DNA from: an uncultured Erythrobacter sp.
GTDB taxonomy: Bacteria; Pseudomonadota; Alphaproteobacteria; Sphingomonadales; Sphingomonadaceae
Length of the DNA stretch: 64,000 bases
Assembly (NCBI GenBank): GCA_947488085.1
Contig: CANKYI010000002.1
Coordinates: 248,001-312,000 of the forward strand
Direction of reading: 5' to 3'
Shown here: in pieces, positions 8,830-17,675 of the stretch
Layout: every line of letters starts with the position of its first letter
How positions within the stretch are numbered: position 1 is the first letter of the stretch
Position numbers and translations under genes: made by a program
Notes under the pieces: model-generated
Told to the model about the DNA's origin: nothing
The model's input: only the letters and a program-made list of their open reading frames with translations
Databases searched by the model: none

Positions 8830-9582
8830 ATGAAATTTGCTGGCAAAGTGGCCGTTGTAACCGGCGGTAGCCGCGATATTGGCCGCGCAGTTTGTGTGAA
8901 ACTGGCAAGCGAAGGCGCATCTGTTGTCGTTAATTACAACAGCAACGAAGCCGATGCCGATGCCGCTCTTGCAGCGGTCGAAGCTGCTGGTGGCAAAGGG
9001 ATTAAGGTCAAAGCGGACGTCACCAAAGCGGCCGATGTTGATGCCTTGATTGCGGCAACGCGTGAGGCCTTTGGCGATGAAATCCACATTCTGGTCAACA
9101 ATGCAGGCGGTCTGGTCGCGCGTAAGAAGCTGAGCGAGATGGATGAGGAATTCTTCAACCACGTCATGCAGTTGAACGCGACTTCCACGTTCCTCACTTG
9201 CAAGGCGGCTGTGCCGCATATGAGCGAAGGCGCGTCGATCGTGAACCTTGCAAGCCTTGCAGGCCGCGACGGCGGCGGAGGCGGCGCGATTGCCTATGCC
9301 ACGTCCAAAGGCGCGGTGATGACTATGACACGTGGATTGGCCAAAGAGCTTGGCCCTGATGGCATTCGTGTCAACGCGTTGTGCCCCGGCATGATCGCCA
9401 CTTCATTCCACGACACTTTCACACCTGATGCCGCGCGTGAAAATGTCGCCAATTCTACGCCGCTCCGCCGACAAGGCCGCGCGGAAGAAACCGCCGATCT
9501 GGTCGCCTATCTGGCGTCGGACGAAGCATCGTTCATCACGGGCGCAAATATCGATATCAACGGTGGCCTTGCATACTCGTAA
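8830..9582 (+). CDS. Short-chain dehydrogenase, probable DEH reductase
   Basis: A classical 250-residue SDR. The cofactor motif is TGGSRDIG (residues 11-18), with Asp where most SDRs have Gly; NNAG follows at about 90-93. The catalytic residues are S142, Y156 and K160 (YATSK). The C-terminal GANIDINGG is standard. In this operon the fitting reaction is reduction of 4-deoxy-L-erythro-5-hexoseulose uronate (DEH) to 2-keto-3-deoxygluconate. The residues after the second strand (NYNSN) lack an acidic residue, which leans toward NADPH, but the cofactor cannot be fixed by eye. It lies 32 bp after the transporter gene. Confidence 0.82.
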   Translation: MKFAGKVAVVTGGSRDIGRAVCVKLASEGASVVVNYNSNEADADAALAAVEAAGGKGIKVKADVTKAADVDALIAATREAFGDEIHILVNNAGGLVARKKLSEMDEEFFNHVMQLNATSTFLTCKAAVPHMSEGASIVNLASLAGRDGGGGGAIAYATSKGAVMTMTRGLAKELGPDGIRVNALCPGMIATSFHDTFTPDAARENVANSTPLRRQGRAEETADLVAYLASDEASFITGANIDINGGLAYS

Positions 9583-9605
9583 GACACCAAAACTGAGCAA
9601 AGACA

Positions 9606-10244
9606 ATGAGCAACACACTCTCTGAAAGGTTAGAGGCCGCACCTGTCGTTCCGCTTATTGGTGAGAACGATGCGGGGCGGGCGGTCAGAACCGCTGAGGC
9701 GCTGGCGGCTGGTGGGCTGACCGTCATCGAAGTTGTCATGCGCAGCGATGATGCACAGCGTGGCATGGAGGCGATCCTTGCCGAAACCGAAGGGTTGATC
9801 GTAGGAGCAGGCACAGTCTTGACCCTTGATCAGGCGAAATCGGTGCGGGCCAGCGGGGCAGAATTCATTGTCTCGCCCGGATTGGTGGATGAAATAGCTC
9901 TGTATTGCTTGGACGAAGGAATCCCCTTCTATCCCGGCACGATGACCGCAGGCGAGGTTCAACGCGCCTATACATTGGGCCTGCGCGAAGTGAAGTTCTT
10001 CCCGGCCAGTCTCGCGGGCGGAGTGCCGATGCTCAAAGCGTTTGGCTCTGTCTTCCGCGAAATCCGTTTCATGCCCACTGGCGGCGTGTCGGCGGGCAAT
10101 CTGCACGAATTTCTGGCGCTGCCGCATGTACTTGCATGCGGGGGCAGCTGGCTCACACCAAAGGACGCAGTTGCCAGCGGTGACTATGCCCAAATCACTC
10201 AACTCGCGAGCGAGGCGGTCGCAATCGCCAAAGCCGCTCGCTAA
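9606..10244 (+). CDS. eda: KDPG aldolase (2-keto-3-deoxy-6-phosphogluconate aldolase)
   Basis: The protein has 212 residues, the usual length. The TIM-barrel active site is visible as E42 in [13 protein letters not shown] at 68-72, the Schiff-base lysine K130 in EVKFFPAS, and the phosphate site PTGGVS. It splits KDPG into pyruvate and glyceraldehyde-3-phosphate, the last step of both the Entner-Doudoroff route and alginate catabolism. It follows the DEH reductase gene by 23 bp and precedes KDG kinase by 19 bp. It could also serve general Entner-Doudoroff flux, but the operon ties it to uronate degradation. Confidence 0.93.
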   Translation: MSNTLSERLEAAPVVPLIGENDAGRAVRTAEALAAGGLTVIEVVMRSDDAQRGMEAILAETEGLIVGAGTVLTLDQAKSVRASGAEFIVSPGLVDEIALYCLDEGIPFYPGTMTAGEVQRAYTLGLREVKFFPASLAGGVPMLKAFGSVFREIRFMPTGGVSAGNLHEFLALPHVLACGGSWLTPKDAVASGDYAQITQLASEAVAIAKAAR

Positions 10245-10263
10245 TTTTCGAAGGCTCCTCCCC

Positions 10264-11295
10264 ATGGCTGAATTTCTCTCTTTCGGTGAAATCATGCTTC
10301 GGCTCAAAACGCCGGGCAATGAACGGTTTTTTCAATCTCCCAGTTTCGAAGCCACTTTTGGCGGCGGTGAGGCGAATGTCGCGGTTGCGCTCAGCAATTA
10401 CGGCCTAAACTCCGGTTTTGTCAGCGCATTGCCTGACAACGATGTTGGTGAAAATGCGATCATGGAATTGCGCAAATTCGGCGTCGATACTGCTCATGTC
10501 AGCCGCTCTGGCGACCGGGTCGGGATATACTTCCTCGAGACCGGATCGAACCAGCGCCCCTCCAAAGTCATTTACGACCGCGCCAACTCCTCAATTTGCA
10601 ATGCTGGTGAGGATGAGTTCGATTGGCCGACGATTTTTGCCGGCGCCAAATGGCTGCACATCACCGGTATCACGCCTGCGCTCAGCCAATCGGCAGCGGA
10701 TCTGTCTATGGCATGCGTCAAAGCGGCCAAGGAAGCCGGCCTTACGGTATCTTGCGATTTCAACTTCCGCGGCAAGCTATGGAAATACGGCAAGAGCGCG
10801 CCCGAAGTCATGCGTGAGCTGGTCAAATATGTCGATGTTGGCATTGCCAACGAAGAAGACTGCCAAAAGTCGCTCGACATCACCGTCGATGTGGATGTCG
10901 AAAGCGGTGAACTGGACACGGCGAAATACGAGGCACTGGGCCAGAAGGTGCTCGACATCTATCCGAACATGCACACCATCGCGATCACCTTGCGCGAAAG
11001 CCTGAGCGCGGATCGCAACAATTGGTCGGCCTGCCTGCGCACGCGTGAAGGTGGATTCAAGCTGTCGAAGAAGTACGAACTTACCGATATTGTCGATCGC
11101 GTCGGCGGCGGAGACAGCTTTGCCTCCGCGCTGATCTACGGCCTCAACGCTTACGACGACCGCCAGCAAAGTCTCGAATTCGCCGTCGCAGCAAGCGCGC
11201 TCAAACACTCGATCCTCGGCGACTTTAACCGCGTCAGCGTGCCCGAAGTTGAAAAGCTGATGAGCGGCGATGGCTCTGGCCGGGTGCAACGCTAA
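10264..11295 (+). CDS. kdgK: 2-keto-3-deoxygluconate kinase (PfkB family)
   Basis: A 343-residue PfkB-family sugar kinase. The N-terminal substrate segment [16 protein letters not shown] and the C-terminal signature [13 protein letters not shown] with catalytic base D284 are clear. An insertion at about residues 200-225, rich in Asp and Val, is longer than in E. coli KdgK. It phosphorylates KDG to KDPG for the aldolase encoded just upstream. The ATG at 10264 was chosen because it starts the PfkB fold; the open frame upstream overlaps the aldolase gene in another frame. It is the last gene of the alginate operon, followed by a hairpin. Confidence 0.92.
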   Translation: MAEFLSFGEIMLRLKTPGNERFFQSPSFEATFGGGEANVAVALSNYGLNSGFVSALPDNDVGENAIMELRKFGVDTAHVSRSGDRVGIYFLETGSNQRPSKVIYDRANSSICNAGEDEFDWPTIFAGAKWLHITGITPALSQSAADLSMACVKAAKEAGLTVSCDFNFRGKLWKYGKSAPEVMRELVKYVDVGIANEEDCQKSLDITVDVDVESGELDTAKYEALGQKVLDIYPNMHTIAITLRESLSADRNNWSACLRTREGGFKLSKKYELTDIVDRVGGGDSFASALIYGLNAYDDRQQSLEFAVAASALKHSILGDFNRVSVPEVEKLMSGDGSGRVQR

Positions 11296-11311
11296 GCGGC
11301 ATTATAAGGCA

Positions 11312-11342
11312 GGCCTGCAAAGTCCCTGGTGATTTGCAGGCC
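11312..11342 (+). terminator. Terminator-like hairpin at the end of the alginate operon
   Basis: A perfect 10-bp inverted repeat (GGCCTGCAAA at 11312-11321, complement at 11333-11342) with an 11-nt loop begins 16 bp after the kdgK stop. No U-tract follows. It separates the operon from the tRNA gene downstream. Confidence 0.55.
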
Positions 11343-11373
11343 AACCCGCCAGAGGCTCCCAAGCATCGCGCAA

Positions 11374-11447
11374 GCGGGTGTAGCTCAATGGTAGAGCAGC
11401 AGCTTCCCAAGCTGACGACGAGGGTTCGATTCCCTTCACCCGCTCCA
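11374..11447 (+). tRNA. tRNA-Gly, anticodon CCC
   Basis: A complete 74-nt cloverleaf including an encoded CCA. The acceptor stem GCGGGTG pairs with CACCCGC, the D arm is GCTC-AATGGTA-GAGC, and the anticodon loop TTCCCAA places CCC at the anticodon. The T arm is GAGGG-TTCGATT-CCCTT. The anticodon stem has one mismatch at its outer end. The gene stands alone between the alginate operon and a convergent SDR gene. Confidence 0.95.
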
Positions 11448-11466
11448 GTGATCGAGGCACAGTCGC

Positions 11467-12261
11467 CTATTTAGGCGGCATTCTGATCGCTCCGTCGAGC
11501 CGAAACTGGTGGCCGTTGATGTAAGAATTGCTTGCGATCTCGCAGATCAGTGATGCAAACTCTTCGGGTTCGCCGAGCCGCTTAGGGAACGGAACGCTGG
11601 CGTTGAGCTGGTCCCACATTTGGGGATTGCGGTCCTTCATGCCCAGCATCAGCGGGGTCGCAAATATCCCAGGCATCACCGAATTGACCCGAATGCCCAG
11701 ATCCATCAAATCGCGCGCCATCGGTAGGACGAGACCATTCACGCCGGACTTGCACGAACCATATGTGACTTGCCCAATTTGCCCATCTTGCGCCGCGACA
11801 CTCGCGGTGAGAATGATCGAGCCTCGCTCTCCATCTGCGTTGAGCGGTTCGGAATTCGCCATGCCTAGGGCCGAGATGCTGGCGATGCGGTAACTGGCGA
11901 CGAGTATACCCTCTGCGCCGAACGCGTAATCCTCGGTCGAGAGGCGTTTGTAGCCGCCGGTTGCCTTATCATAGCCAACGGTCTTGCCTCTCTTGGATGC
12001 CATCGCACAATGCACTGTCACGCGCTCTTGCCCGTTGGCCGCGCGTGCGGCTTCGAAACCCGCCATGGCAGAGGCTTCGTCCATGATGTTCACATGGTGA
12101 AATGTGCCACCAATCGCGGCTGCATGCTCCTCGCCTGCCTCGTCATTGATGTCGAAGATCGCGACTTTCATCCCGGCTTCCGCCAGCGCAGCAGCACTCG
12201 CTCTGCCCAATCCCGATGCTCCGCCTGTGACGACTGCCGCCATTCCTTGTTCGAGTTTCAT
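11467..12261 (-). CDS. SDR-family oxidoreductase, 3-hydroxyacyl-CoA dehydrogenase type-2-like
   Basis: A 264-residue SDR with cofactor motif TGGASGLGRA near the N-terminus, an acidic residue after the second strand (FDIND) that indicates NAD, and the catalytic segment SVAAQDGQIGQVTYGSCKSG with the Tyr-x-x-x-Lys pair. The expected NNAG is replaced by HCAMAS. That variation, together with the LNADGERGSIILTAS segment, resembles 17-beta-HSD10/3-hydroxyacyl-CoA dehydrogenase type 2. It is a single gene converging on the tRNA, with no pathway neighbours, so the substrate is open. Confidence 0.85.
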   Translation of the reverse strand: MKLEQGMAAVVTGGASGLGRASAAALAEAGMKVAIFDINDEAGEEHAAAIGGTFHHVNIMDEASAMAGFEAARAANGQERVTVHCAMASKRGKTVGYDKATGGYKRLSTEDYAFGAEGILVASYRIASISALGMANSEPLNADGERGSIILTASVAAQDGQIGQVTYGSCKSGVNGLVLPMARDLMDLGIRVNSVMPGIFATPLMLGMKDRNPQMWDQLNASVPFPKRLGEPEEFASLICEIASNSYINGHQFRLDGAIRMPPK

Positions 12262-12388
12262 TGCCTCTCCTGTGTGTATTGGTTTCCGGTTAAGCTAGGA
12301 CGATTCACAAAGCTGCGCCACCTGTCCAATTGCCGCACAACTTGCCTACGTGACTGGCAAGGTGAAAGCCGCGTGCTAGGGGCGGGAT

Positions 12389-12952
12389 ATGGACTCGTTT
12401 TTGCTGTGCATGGTTTTGACCTTCGCGATTGCCTTTGGCGGGCGCGACCAGCTTATCATTGCCAAATTCACCGAAGCTGTGGGCCGGACCACGGCGTTGC
12501 TCGCCATGGGCATGTTGTGCGCAGTGGTCAGCGCGAGTGTGATGGCCTATTTCGGTGCAAGCATCGCATCCATTCTGCCGCAACGCGCCGCTGATATGCT
12601 TGTTGCATTTGCACTGGCAGCGGCGGCGGTCGAATTGGCTTGGCCGGTCAAGATGAAGCCGATGAAGGAACCCACCCGCTCTATCGTCGCCATCGGAGTG
12701 GTTGTGTTGTTCAGACAGATCGGAGACGCGGCGCGCTTTGTGATTTTCGCGCTGGCAGCAGAGGCGACCTATCCCACGACTGCGATGATTGGCGGTGCCA
12801 TTGGCGGTGTTGCGGCAGTGGCGCTCGGATGGTCGGCTGGCTGTGCGCAATTGCAAAGGTTCCCGCTGCGCTGGATCCGCACCGGCTTTGCTGTTTGTTT
12901 GTTTCTTGCGGCATTAGTGATCGGTTTGAATGCTCGTTACACATTCCTGTGA
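12389..12952 (+). CDS. GDT1/TMEM165 (UPF0016)-like membrane protein with degenerate motifs
   Basis: The 187-residue protein has about six hydrophobic segments arranged as two similar halves, as in UPF0016 cation/proton exchangers. The family signature E-x-G-D-(K/R)-(T/S) appears only in altered form: AFGGRDQ at residues 15-21 and QIGDAAR at 110-116, the latter followed by a FALAAEA stretch like the family. The key acidic residue is missing from both halves. It may be a pseudo-transporter or have changed substrate. A GGGCGGG tract precedes the ATG. It stands alone between an SDR gene (divergent) and dps. Confidence 0.6.
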   Translation: MDSFLLCMVLTFAIAFGGRDQLIIAKFTEAVGRTTALLAMGMLCAVVSASVMAYFGASIASILPQRAADMLVAFALAAAAVELAWPVKMKPMKEPTRSIVAIGVVVLFRQIGDAARFVIFALAAEATYPTTAMIGGAIGGVAAVALGWSAGCAQLQRFPLRWIRTGFAVCLFLAALVIGLNARYTFL

Positions 12953-13097
12953 TCGCTTTGTACGATCACTGCGAATTGAACTTTCTCGAAACAAAAGGCG
13001 CACCTCAGGCGTAGTATTACCGAACGCATCGACGGCGCACGTTCCCTGGTTCGCCCGGGCTTTTGGCGCTGTAAAGCATTGATAAAGGAGGACAAGA

Positions 13098-13559
13098 ATG
13101 CTTGACCCCAACAACAATTCGACCACTCAGATGGTAGCTGAAATCAACGCGTTGCTGGCCGATCACTTCGCGCTCTATGTGAAGGCAAAGAACTTTCACT
13201 GGCACGTAAAGGGCCCGCGTTTCCGCGATCTGCACCTGCTGTTTGACGAGCAGGCGATTGAGATCCGCGACCAGATTGACGCAATTGGTGAGCGCGCCCG
13301 CAAATTGGGCGGCGATACTATCACATCGGTCGGTATGGTTGCTCAGCATACGCAGGTGAAGGACCAAGATAGTGCTTCGCTCACTGCCGAAGACATGATC
13401 CGCGAGCTGCGCGATGATAACTCAGCGATGGTCGCACGCCTGAAGGCGATGAAGGAAACAGCCGATGCCGCAGGTGACAACGCCACCGACGGTCTAATCG
13501 ATGACTGGACCGACATGGCCGAGGAACGCGTGTGGTTCCTTAATTCGCTTATGGGTTAA
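13098..13559 (+). CDS. dps: Dps-family DNA-binding ferritin-like protein
   Basis: A 153-residue ferritin-like four-helix protein. The Dps dinuclear ferroxidase set is complete with the usual spacing: H34 in NFHWHVKG, H46, D61 and E65. Dps dodecamers oxidise and store iron and protect DNA under starvation and peroxide stress. The strong ribosome site AAAGGAGG lies 8 bp upstream of the ATG. A clear intrinsic terminator follows. I saw no EcfG-type promoter in the 145 bp upstream. Confidence 0.95.
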   Translation: MLDPNNNSTTQMVAEINALLADHFALYVKAKNFHWHVKGPRFRDLHLLFDEQAIEIRDQIDAIGERARKLGGDTITSVGMVAQHTQVKDQDSASLTAEDMIRELRDDNSAMVARLKAMKETADAAGDNATDGLIDDWTDMAEERVWFLNSLMG

Positions 13560-13580
13560 ACCTCGTCGCAACAGATCACA

Positions 13581-13618
13581 AAAAGGGCCGTTTCCGGGTA
13601 GCCGGAAGCGGCCCTTTT
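13581..13618 (+). terminator. Intrinsic terminator after dps
   Basis: A 17-bp stem with one G-T pair (AAAAGGGCCGTTTCCGG at 13581-13597, complement at 13602-13618) and loop GTAG ends in TTTT. This is the best intrinsic terminator in the window. It starts 21 bp after the dps stop and may also insulate the next gene, whose ATG is 15 bp away. Confidence 0.85.
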
Positions 13619-13632
13619 GCTATGCGTTGAGC

Positions 13633-14259
13633 ATGGACAATATTGAGATCATCGAAGGTGCTGGTGTCGCCGAGATTGCCGAGTGGATGGACCGCCGGTT
13701 TACAAATGCAGAGTCCGATGGCGGGCAACGCTATGCTGTGACCATGCCGGGTGGCTCGACCCCGTTTCCGATCCTGAAACGCTGGATCACGTATGGGACG
13801 GCACCATGGGCGCGTATCGAAATCTGGCCTAATGATGATCGCATTGTTCCAGAGGATCATGAAGCCTCTAACACGGGAAAGATGCGCAGCTTGCTTGAAC
13901 CTGCGGGTGCGGCGGTGATGGGGTTGCAAGAGGATAGTGCCCTGCCAACCTTTGCTTTGACGTGGCTTGGCATGGGTGAGGATGGTCACATTGCATCGCT
14001 TTTCCCAAACACTGACCCCGCAATCGATGATGCGCAAAATGTCCGGCGCCTTACCCCGGACCCGTTGCCACCTCATGCGCCATTTGACCGCATCACAATG
14101 ACACTGCCTGCATTGCTCAACACTCAAGGGATCGTCTTCACATTGGGCGGATCACAGCTCAAGAAGGATGTGTTTTTCGCTGCGATGCGGGGTGAGAATG
14201 ATCTGCCCATCGCGCGATTGCTGAGGTCTGCGCGGCAGTCTGTCACATGCTTCACCTGA
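13633..14259 (+). CDS. pgl: 6-phosphogluconolactonase (NagB/SOL family)
   Basis: The protein has 208 residues. It carries the family motifs TMPGGSTPFPIL near residue 38 and LGMGEDGHIASLFP near residue 115. It hydrolyses 6-phosphogluconolactone to 6-phosphogluconate, feeding the Entner-Doudoroff pathway. The ATG at 13633 starts the conserved fold; the longer open frame would begin inside dps. The 3' end overlaps the next gene by 13 bp, so the two are translated together. It is not part of the alginate operon. Confidence 0.88.
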   Translation: MDNIEIIEGAGVAEIAEWMDRRFTNAESDGGQRYAVTMPGGSTPFPILKRWITYGTAPWARIEIWPNDDRIVPEDHEASNTGKMRSLLEPAGAAVMGLQEDSALPTFALTWLGMGEDGHIASLFPNTDPAIDDAQNVRRLTPDPLPPHAPFDRITMTLPALLNTQGIVFTLGGSQLKKDVFFAAMRGENDLPIARLLRSARQSVTCFT

Positions 14260-14735
14260 TAGAGCGCCTGCTGCCCGCCCCCATGCACAGGGCGATATTG
14301 CCTGTGGCGCATAAGTTGCGGCATCGCTGGCGCAAATGGCGCGGTGTGCCGATTGCAGGGGTTAGCGTGGTGTTGACCAATCTTAACGGCGACGTGCTGT
14401 TGCTGCGTCATTCATACGGTCCGGCGGTTTGGGCGTTGCCGGGTGGAGGTCTGAAACCGGGTGAGGACCCCGCGGATTGTGCGCGGCGCGAAGTTGTGGA
14501 GGAGCTGGGCATCACCTTGGACAGCGTCACATCTTTGGGCACATTGGAGGAGGAGCTTTCAGGCTCTCCCCACACCGCACATCTGTTTACAGCCATTTGC
14601 AATGCGCAGCCAGAACCCGACAATCGCGAAGTGAATGAGGCCCGCTTTTTTCCCTCGCATTCTCTGCCAGAGCCGCTGGGCGAGACAACGCGCCGCCGTA
14701 TCAAAGTGTGGCGCGCGCGCGGGCCAAGCCTTTAA
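14247..14735 (+). CDS. Nudix hydrolase
   Basis: The protein has 162 residues with a complete Nudix box from G67 to I89 (G-x5-E-x7-R-E-x2-E-E; the visible ends are GGGLKPGED and RREVVEELGI). The N-terminal 30 residues are basic and amphipathic and not part of the fold. Nudix enzymes hydrolyse nucleoside-diphosphate-linked compounds; the substrate cannot be read from the sequence. The start overlaps the end of pgl by 13 bp. Confidence 0.9.
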   Translation: MLHLIERLLPAPMHRAILPVAHKLRHRWRKWRGVPIAGVSVVLTNLNGDVLLLRHSYGPAVWALPGGGLKPGEDPADCARREVVEELGITLDSVTSLGTLEEELSGSPHTAHLFTAICNAQPEPDNREVNEARFFPSHSLPEPLGETTRRRIKVWRARGPSL

Positions 14736-15106
14736 AGCTCCGTTCTGGCAGTCTCTTCGCAGTCGCTAGCCATTTGCCTCATCGCGGCAACGGGCTGTTC
14801 GCTAGCCTGCAGGCTCTCGACAATGCCGCTCCCCAACGCACCCATATCATCAATGACCTTGCGTTCGTCATGGCCGCTGAGCTGACGCGCATGAAGTAGG
14901 AACCGCTCTATCAGCTCGATCAGTGTGGTCGCGCGCTCTTTGACAGTTTCATCCTCGCTATCATTGAGCCTTAGGCCATACGCCATTGTAACAAAGCTAC
15001 AGTGCAGCGCTTCGTCATAGGTCATGGCCCGGGCTTCTACTGCTTCGCTTGAAGCGGGCAATGGAGTGGCAGTGAACATGAGGGCGGAAATCAAATTTCT
15101 GAACAT
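14732..15106 (-). CDS. Small secreted protein of unknown function
   Basis: A 124-residue protein on the minus strand with a possible short signal sequence (LISALMFTATPLPASSEA) and a helical mature part containing two Cys. I do not recognise a family. The start was set at the internal Met at 15106 because the open frame beyond it overlaps the end of dinB and lacks export character. Its 3' end overlaps the convergent Nudix gene by 4 bp. No clear ribosome site is visible, so the start is uncertain. Confidence 0.5.
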   Translation of the reverse strand: MFRNLISALMFTATPLPASSEAVEARAMTYDEALHCSFVTMAYGLRLNDSEDETVKERATTLIELIERFLLHARQLSGHDERKVIDDMGALGSGIVESLQASEQPVAAMRQMASDCEETARTEL

Positions 15107-15146
15107 CGCAGGAGAGCTAACGGGTGAGCCGCCGCGCGGCAAGGAG

Positions 15147-16268
15147 TCAAAGTAGCGATAGTTGAGCGCTGTCTTTCGGTGCGTCTTCCTCGTTGCCGTG
15201 ATCAAGGTTCGATAGAGTCAGCCCCATCAACCGGATCGGCATTGGCAATGGCAATGTTTCTTCGAGCAGCGCGCGGCTGAGCTGCGCGAATTCATTTCTT
15301 GTTTCAATCCAATGCGGGACGGACTTTGAACGGGTCATATTCTGAAAGTCGGTGAACTTCATTTTTAGCGTCACAGTGCGTCCACGCGATTTGGTGCGCT
15401 CAATGCTCTCCCAGACATAGCCGATTGTATTCTCCAACGTCTCTCGCAATTGTGCGCCGCTGGAGAGGTCTTCGCTAAAGGTCCGCTCTCCGCCCACCGA
15501 TTTACGCACCCGATGTGCACGGACCGGGCGCAGGTCAATGCCGCGAGCGGCGCGATAGAGATAGTCTGCAAAGCTGCCAAAATTTGCGCGTAGAAAGTCG
15601 ATATCTTTGGCGGCGAGATCAGCGCCGGTTGCGATACCGTGTCGTTTCATCTTCTCCTCTGCCTTTGGCCCCACGCCATGGAACCGTCGGATTGGCAGAG
15701 CGGCTACAAAGTCTGCCCCTTGGCCCGGACGGATAATGCACATCCCATCGGGCTTGTTCTGGTCGCTTGCAATTTTTGCGAGGAATTTGTTGTAGCTTAC
15801 GCCGGCACTTGCGGTCAGCTTGGTCTTTGCCCGGATTTCCTGTCGGATCAATTCGGCAATCCGCGTGGCCGATCCAATGCCAAGCTTATCCTCAGTCACG
15901 TCGAGATAGGCCTCATCTAAGCTCAGCGGTTCGACATGTTCGGTGTGATGTTCAAAGATCGCGCGAATTTGTCGGCTGGCTTCCTTGTATGCGTCAAATC
16001 GGTGGCGGACAAAGATCAGATCGGGGCAAAGTCGCTTTGCTGTGACAGAGGGCATGGCACTTTTGACGCCGAATTTGCGCGCTTCATAACTCGCGGCAGC
16101 GACCACCCCGCGCCCACCAGAGCCGCCTACCGCGACCGGCTTTCCACGTAATTCCGGGTCATCGCGCTGTTCCACGCTGGCGAAAAATGCGTCCATATCG
16201 ACATGGATGATTTTGCGCAGACCAGCGGCTTCATCTTCAATATCGGACGGGGGCGGGGCAGCGGACAT
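15147..16268 (-). CDS. dinB: DNA polymerase IV (Y family)
   Basis: The protein has 373 residues. Catalytic motifs are HVDMDAFFASVEQRD near the N-terminus and PLSLDEAYLDVT, which supply the Asp and Glu metal ligands of Y-family polymerases. The thumb helix-hairpin-helix segment LPIRRFHGVGPKAEEKM and the little-finger domain follow. The C-terminal QLSLL fits the beta-clamp binding motif. The enzyme performs translesion synthesis. The ATG at 16268 was chosen because the upstream open frame is Cys- and Arg-rich and unlike the family. I see no clear LexA box upstream. Confidence 0.93.
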   Translation of the reverse strand: MSAAPPPSDIEDEAAGLRKIIHVDMDAFFASVEQRDDPELRGKPVAVGGSGGRGVVAAASYEARKFGVKSAMPSVTAKRLCPDLIFVRHRFDAYKEASRQIRAIFEHHTEHVEPLSLDEAYLDVTEDKLGIGSATRIAELIRQEIRAKTKLTASAGVSYNKFLAKIASDQNKPDGMCIIRPGQGADFVAALPIRRFHGVGPKAEEKMKRHGIATGADLAAKDIDFLRANFGSFADYLYRAARGIDLRPVRAHRVRKSVGGERTFSEDLSSGAQLRETLENTIGYVWESIERTKSRGRTVTLKMKFTDFQNMTRSKSVPHWIETRNEFAQLSRALLEETLPLPMPIRLMGLTLSNLDHGNEEDAPKDSAQLSLL

Positions 16269-16406
16269 GTCGCATGAAATAGAGGCTTTGCGCCTGTGAA
16301 GAAAGCGCTGCGAACAAGGCGTGGAACAATCACAGTACCAAACCATTTTGTGCACATGCGAAAAGAAGAGTGGTTTTCAGACGAAGGGCTTGGCAAAGGC
16401 TCAGAC

Positions 16407-17666
16407 ATGGCAACCACTGTGCCCCCTTCCACCACCTCCAAACGGCTTGGTGAGACCGAGCTGATCTGGATGATGGCTATGCTGATGGCGCTTCAGGCGT
16501 TCGGCATAGATGCCATGTTGCCAGCATTGGACGAGATGGCGGCGGACTTGTCCGTTGGAGGTAACGATCGGCAGTTCGTGATCGGGGTCTACCTGCTTAC
16601 CGCTGGTATCGGCGCGTTGGTGCCCGGCGCATTGGCAGATAGGTTTGGGCGCAGGCCCATTCTGTTGGGATCGATTGCGGTACATATCGCGCTCTCACTC
16701 GCTTGCGCATTGGTCACTTCCTACGAGATGCTGATTGCAATCCGCGCGACACAGGGCTTTTTCGGCGCGGGCATTGTCGCACTTCCCCCTGCGATTATTC
16801 GTGACCGGGTGGGAGGCGACAAAATGGCGCGGATGATGAGCCTGATCTTCGTCATCTTCCTAATGGTGCCCGCGATCGCCCCCAGCATTGGTGAGCTGAT
16901 CTTGCTCGTTGCGGATTGGCGCGCAATCTTTGCGGCCATGTCGTTGATGGGCATTGCGGTTGGAGCTTGGGTGTATTTCCGCCTTCCTGAAAGTTTAACC
17001 GAGGATAATCGCCAAGAGATCCGTCCGCGCGTTATCGCAGGCAATATGGGTCGTGCGCTCAGCTTGCCGAGCGTCATTGGCTATGTCTTGGGCAGCTCGC
17101 TGGTGTTTGGCGCGTTGTTCGGCTTTATCAATTCATCGCAGCAATTGATCAGCGAAACGTTCGGTGCAGCGGGCATTTTCCCCATCGTCTTTGGTATTTG
17201 CGCAGGATCAATGGCGGTTGCCAGCTGGTCCAATTCGCGCATTGTTGAGCGGTTTGGCGCGCGGCGTGTGAGCCATACGGCCCTCTTCGTCTTTATTGCG
17301 GTTGCCGGATTGCAGGTCTGGTTCGCGTTCCAGCCGGACGAGCAATTGTGGCATTTCGTGCCGTTGATGGCGATCAACATGATGCTGCTTGGCTTTATCG
17401 GCAGCAATTTTGGCGCGATTGCCATGAACCCGTTTTTCTCCATCGCAGGAGCGGCCAGCTCGATGCACGGATTTGTACGCATGACGACAGCAGCTCTGTT
17501 GGGCGGGCTGATCGGCTATTCGTTTGACGGCACCGCGCGGCCTTTGGCCTTAGCTTTGCTCGCGAGCGGGATCGCATGTCTTTTGCTGGTCTTGTTCAGC
17601 GAAAAGGGCAAGTTGTTCGGACCACCCGATGCGGTTGCCGGACCCACTAAGATGCGCAATATTTGA
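16407..17666 (+). CDS. MFS exporter of the Bcr/CflA drug-resistance family
   Basis: The protein has 419 residues and about 12 membrane segments. The first loop has the drug:H+ antiporter pattern GALADRFGRRPILL, and RATQGFFGAGIVALPPAIIRD matches Bcr/CflA exporters (DHA1 family). The Met at 16407 was preferred to the upstream Met at 16296, whose extra 37 residues are basic, unlike family members, and would overlap the dinB promoter region. It converges on the carboxylase gene with only 9 bp between stops. The exported substrate is unknown. Confidence 0.85.
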   Translation: MATTVPPSTTSKRLGETELIWMMAMLMALQAFGIDAMLPALDEMAADLSVGGNDRQFVIGVYLLTAGIGALVPGALADRFGRRPILLGSIAVHIALSLACALVTSYEMLIAIRATQGFFGAGIVALPPAIIRDRVGGDKMARMMSLIFVIFLMVPAIAPSIGELILLVADWRAIFAAMSLMGIAVGAWVYFRLPESLTEDNRQEIRPRVIAGNMGRALSLPSVIGYVLGSSLVFGALFGFINSSQQLISETFGAAGIFPIVFGICAGSMAVASWSNSRIVERFGARRVSHTALFVFIAVAGLQVWFAFQPDEQLWHFVPLMAINMMLLGFIGSNFGAIAMNPFFSIAGAASSMHGFVRMTTAALLGGLIGYSFDGTARPLALALLASGIACLLLVLFSEKGKLFGPPDAVAGPTKMRNI

Positions 17667-17675
17667 GCGCGCTTG

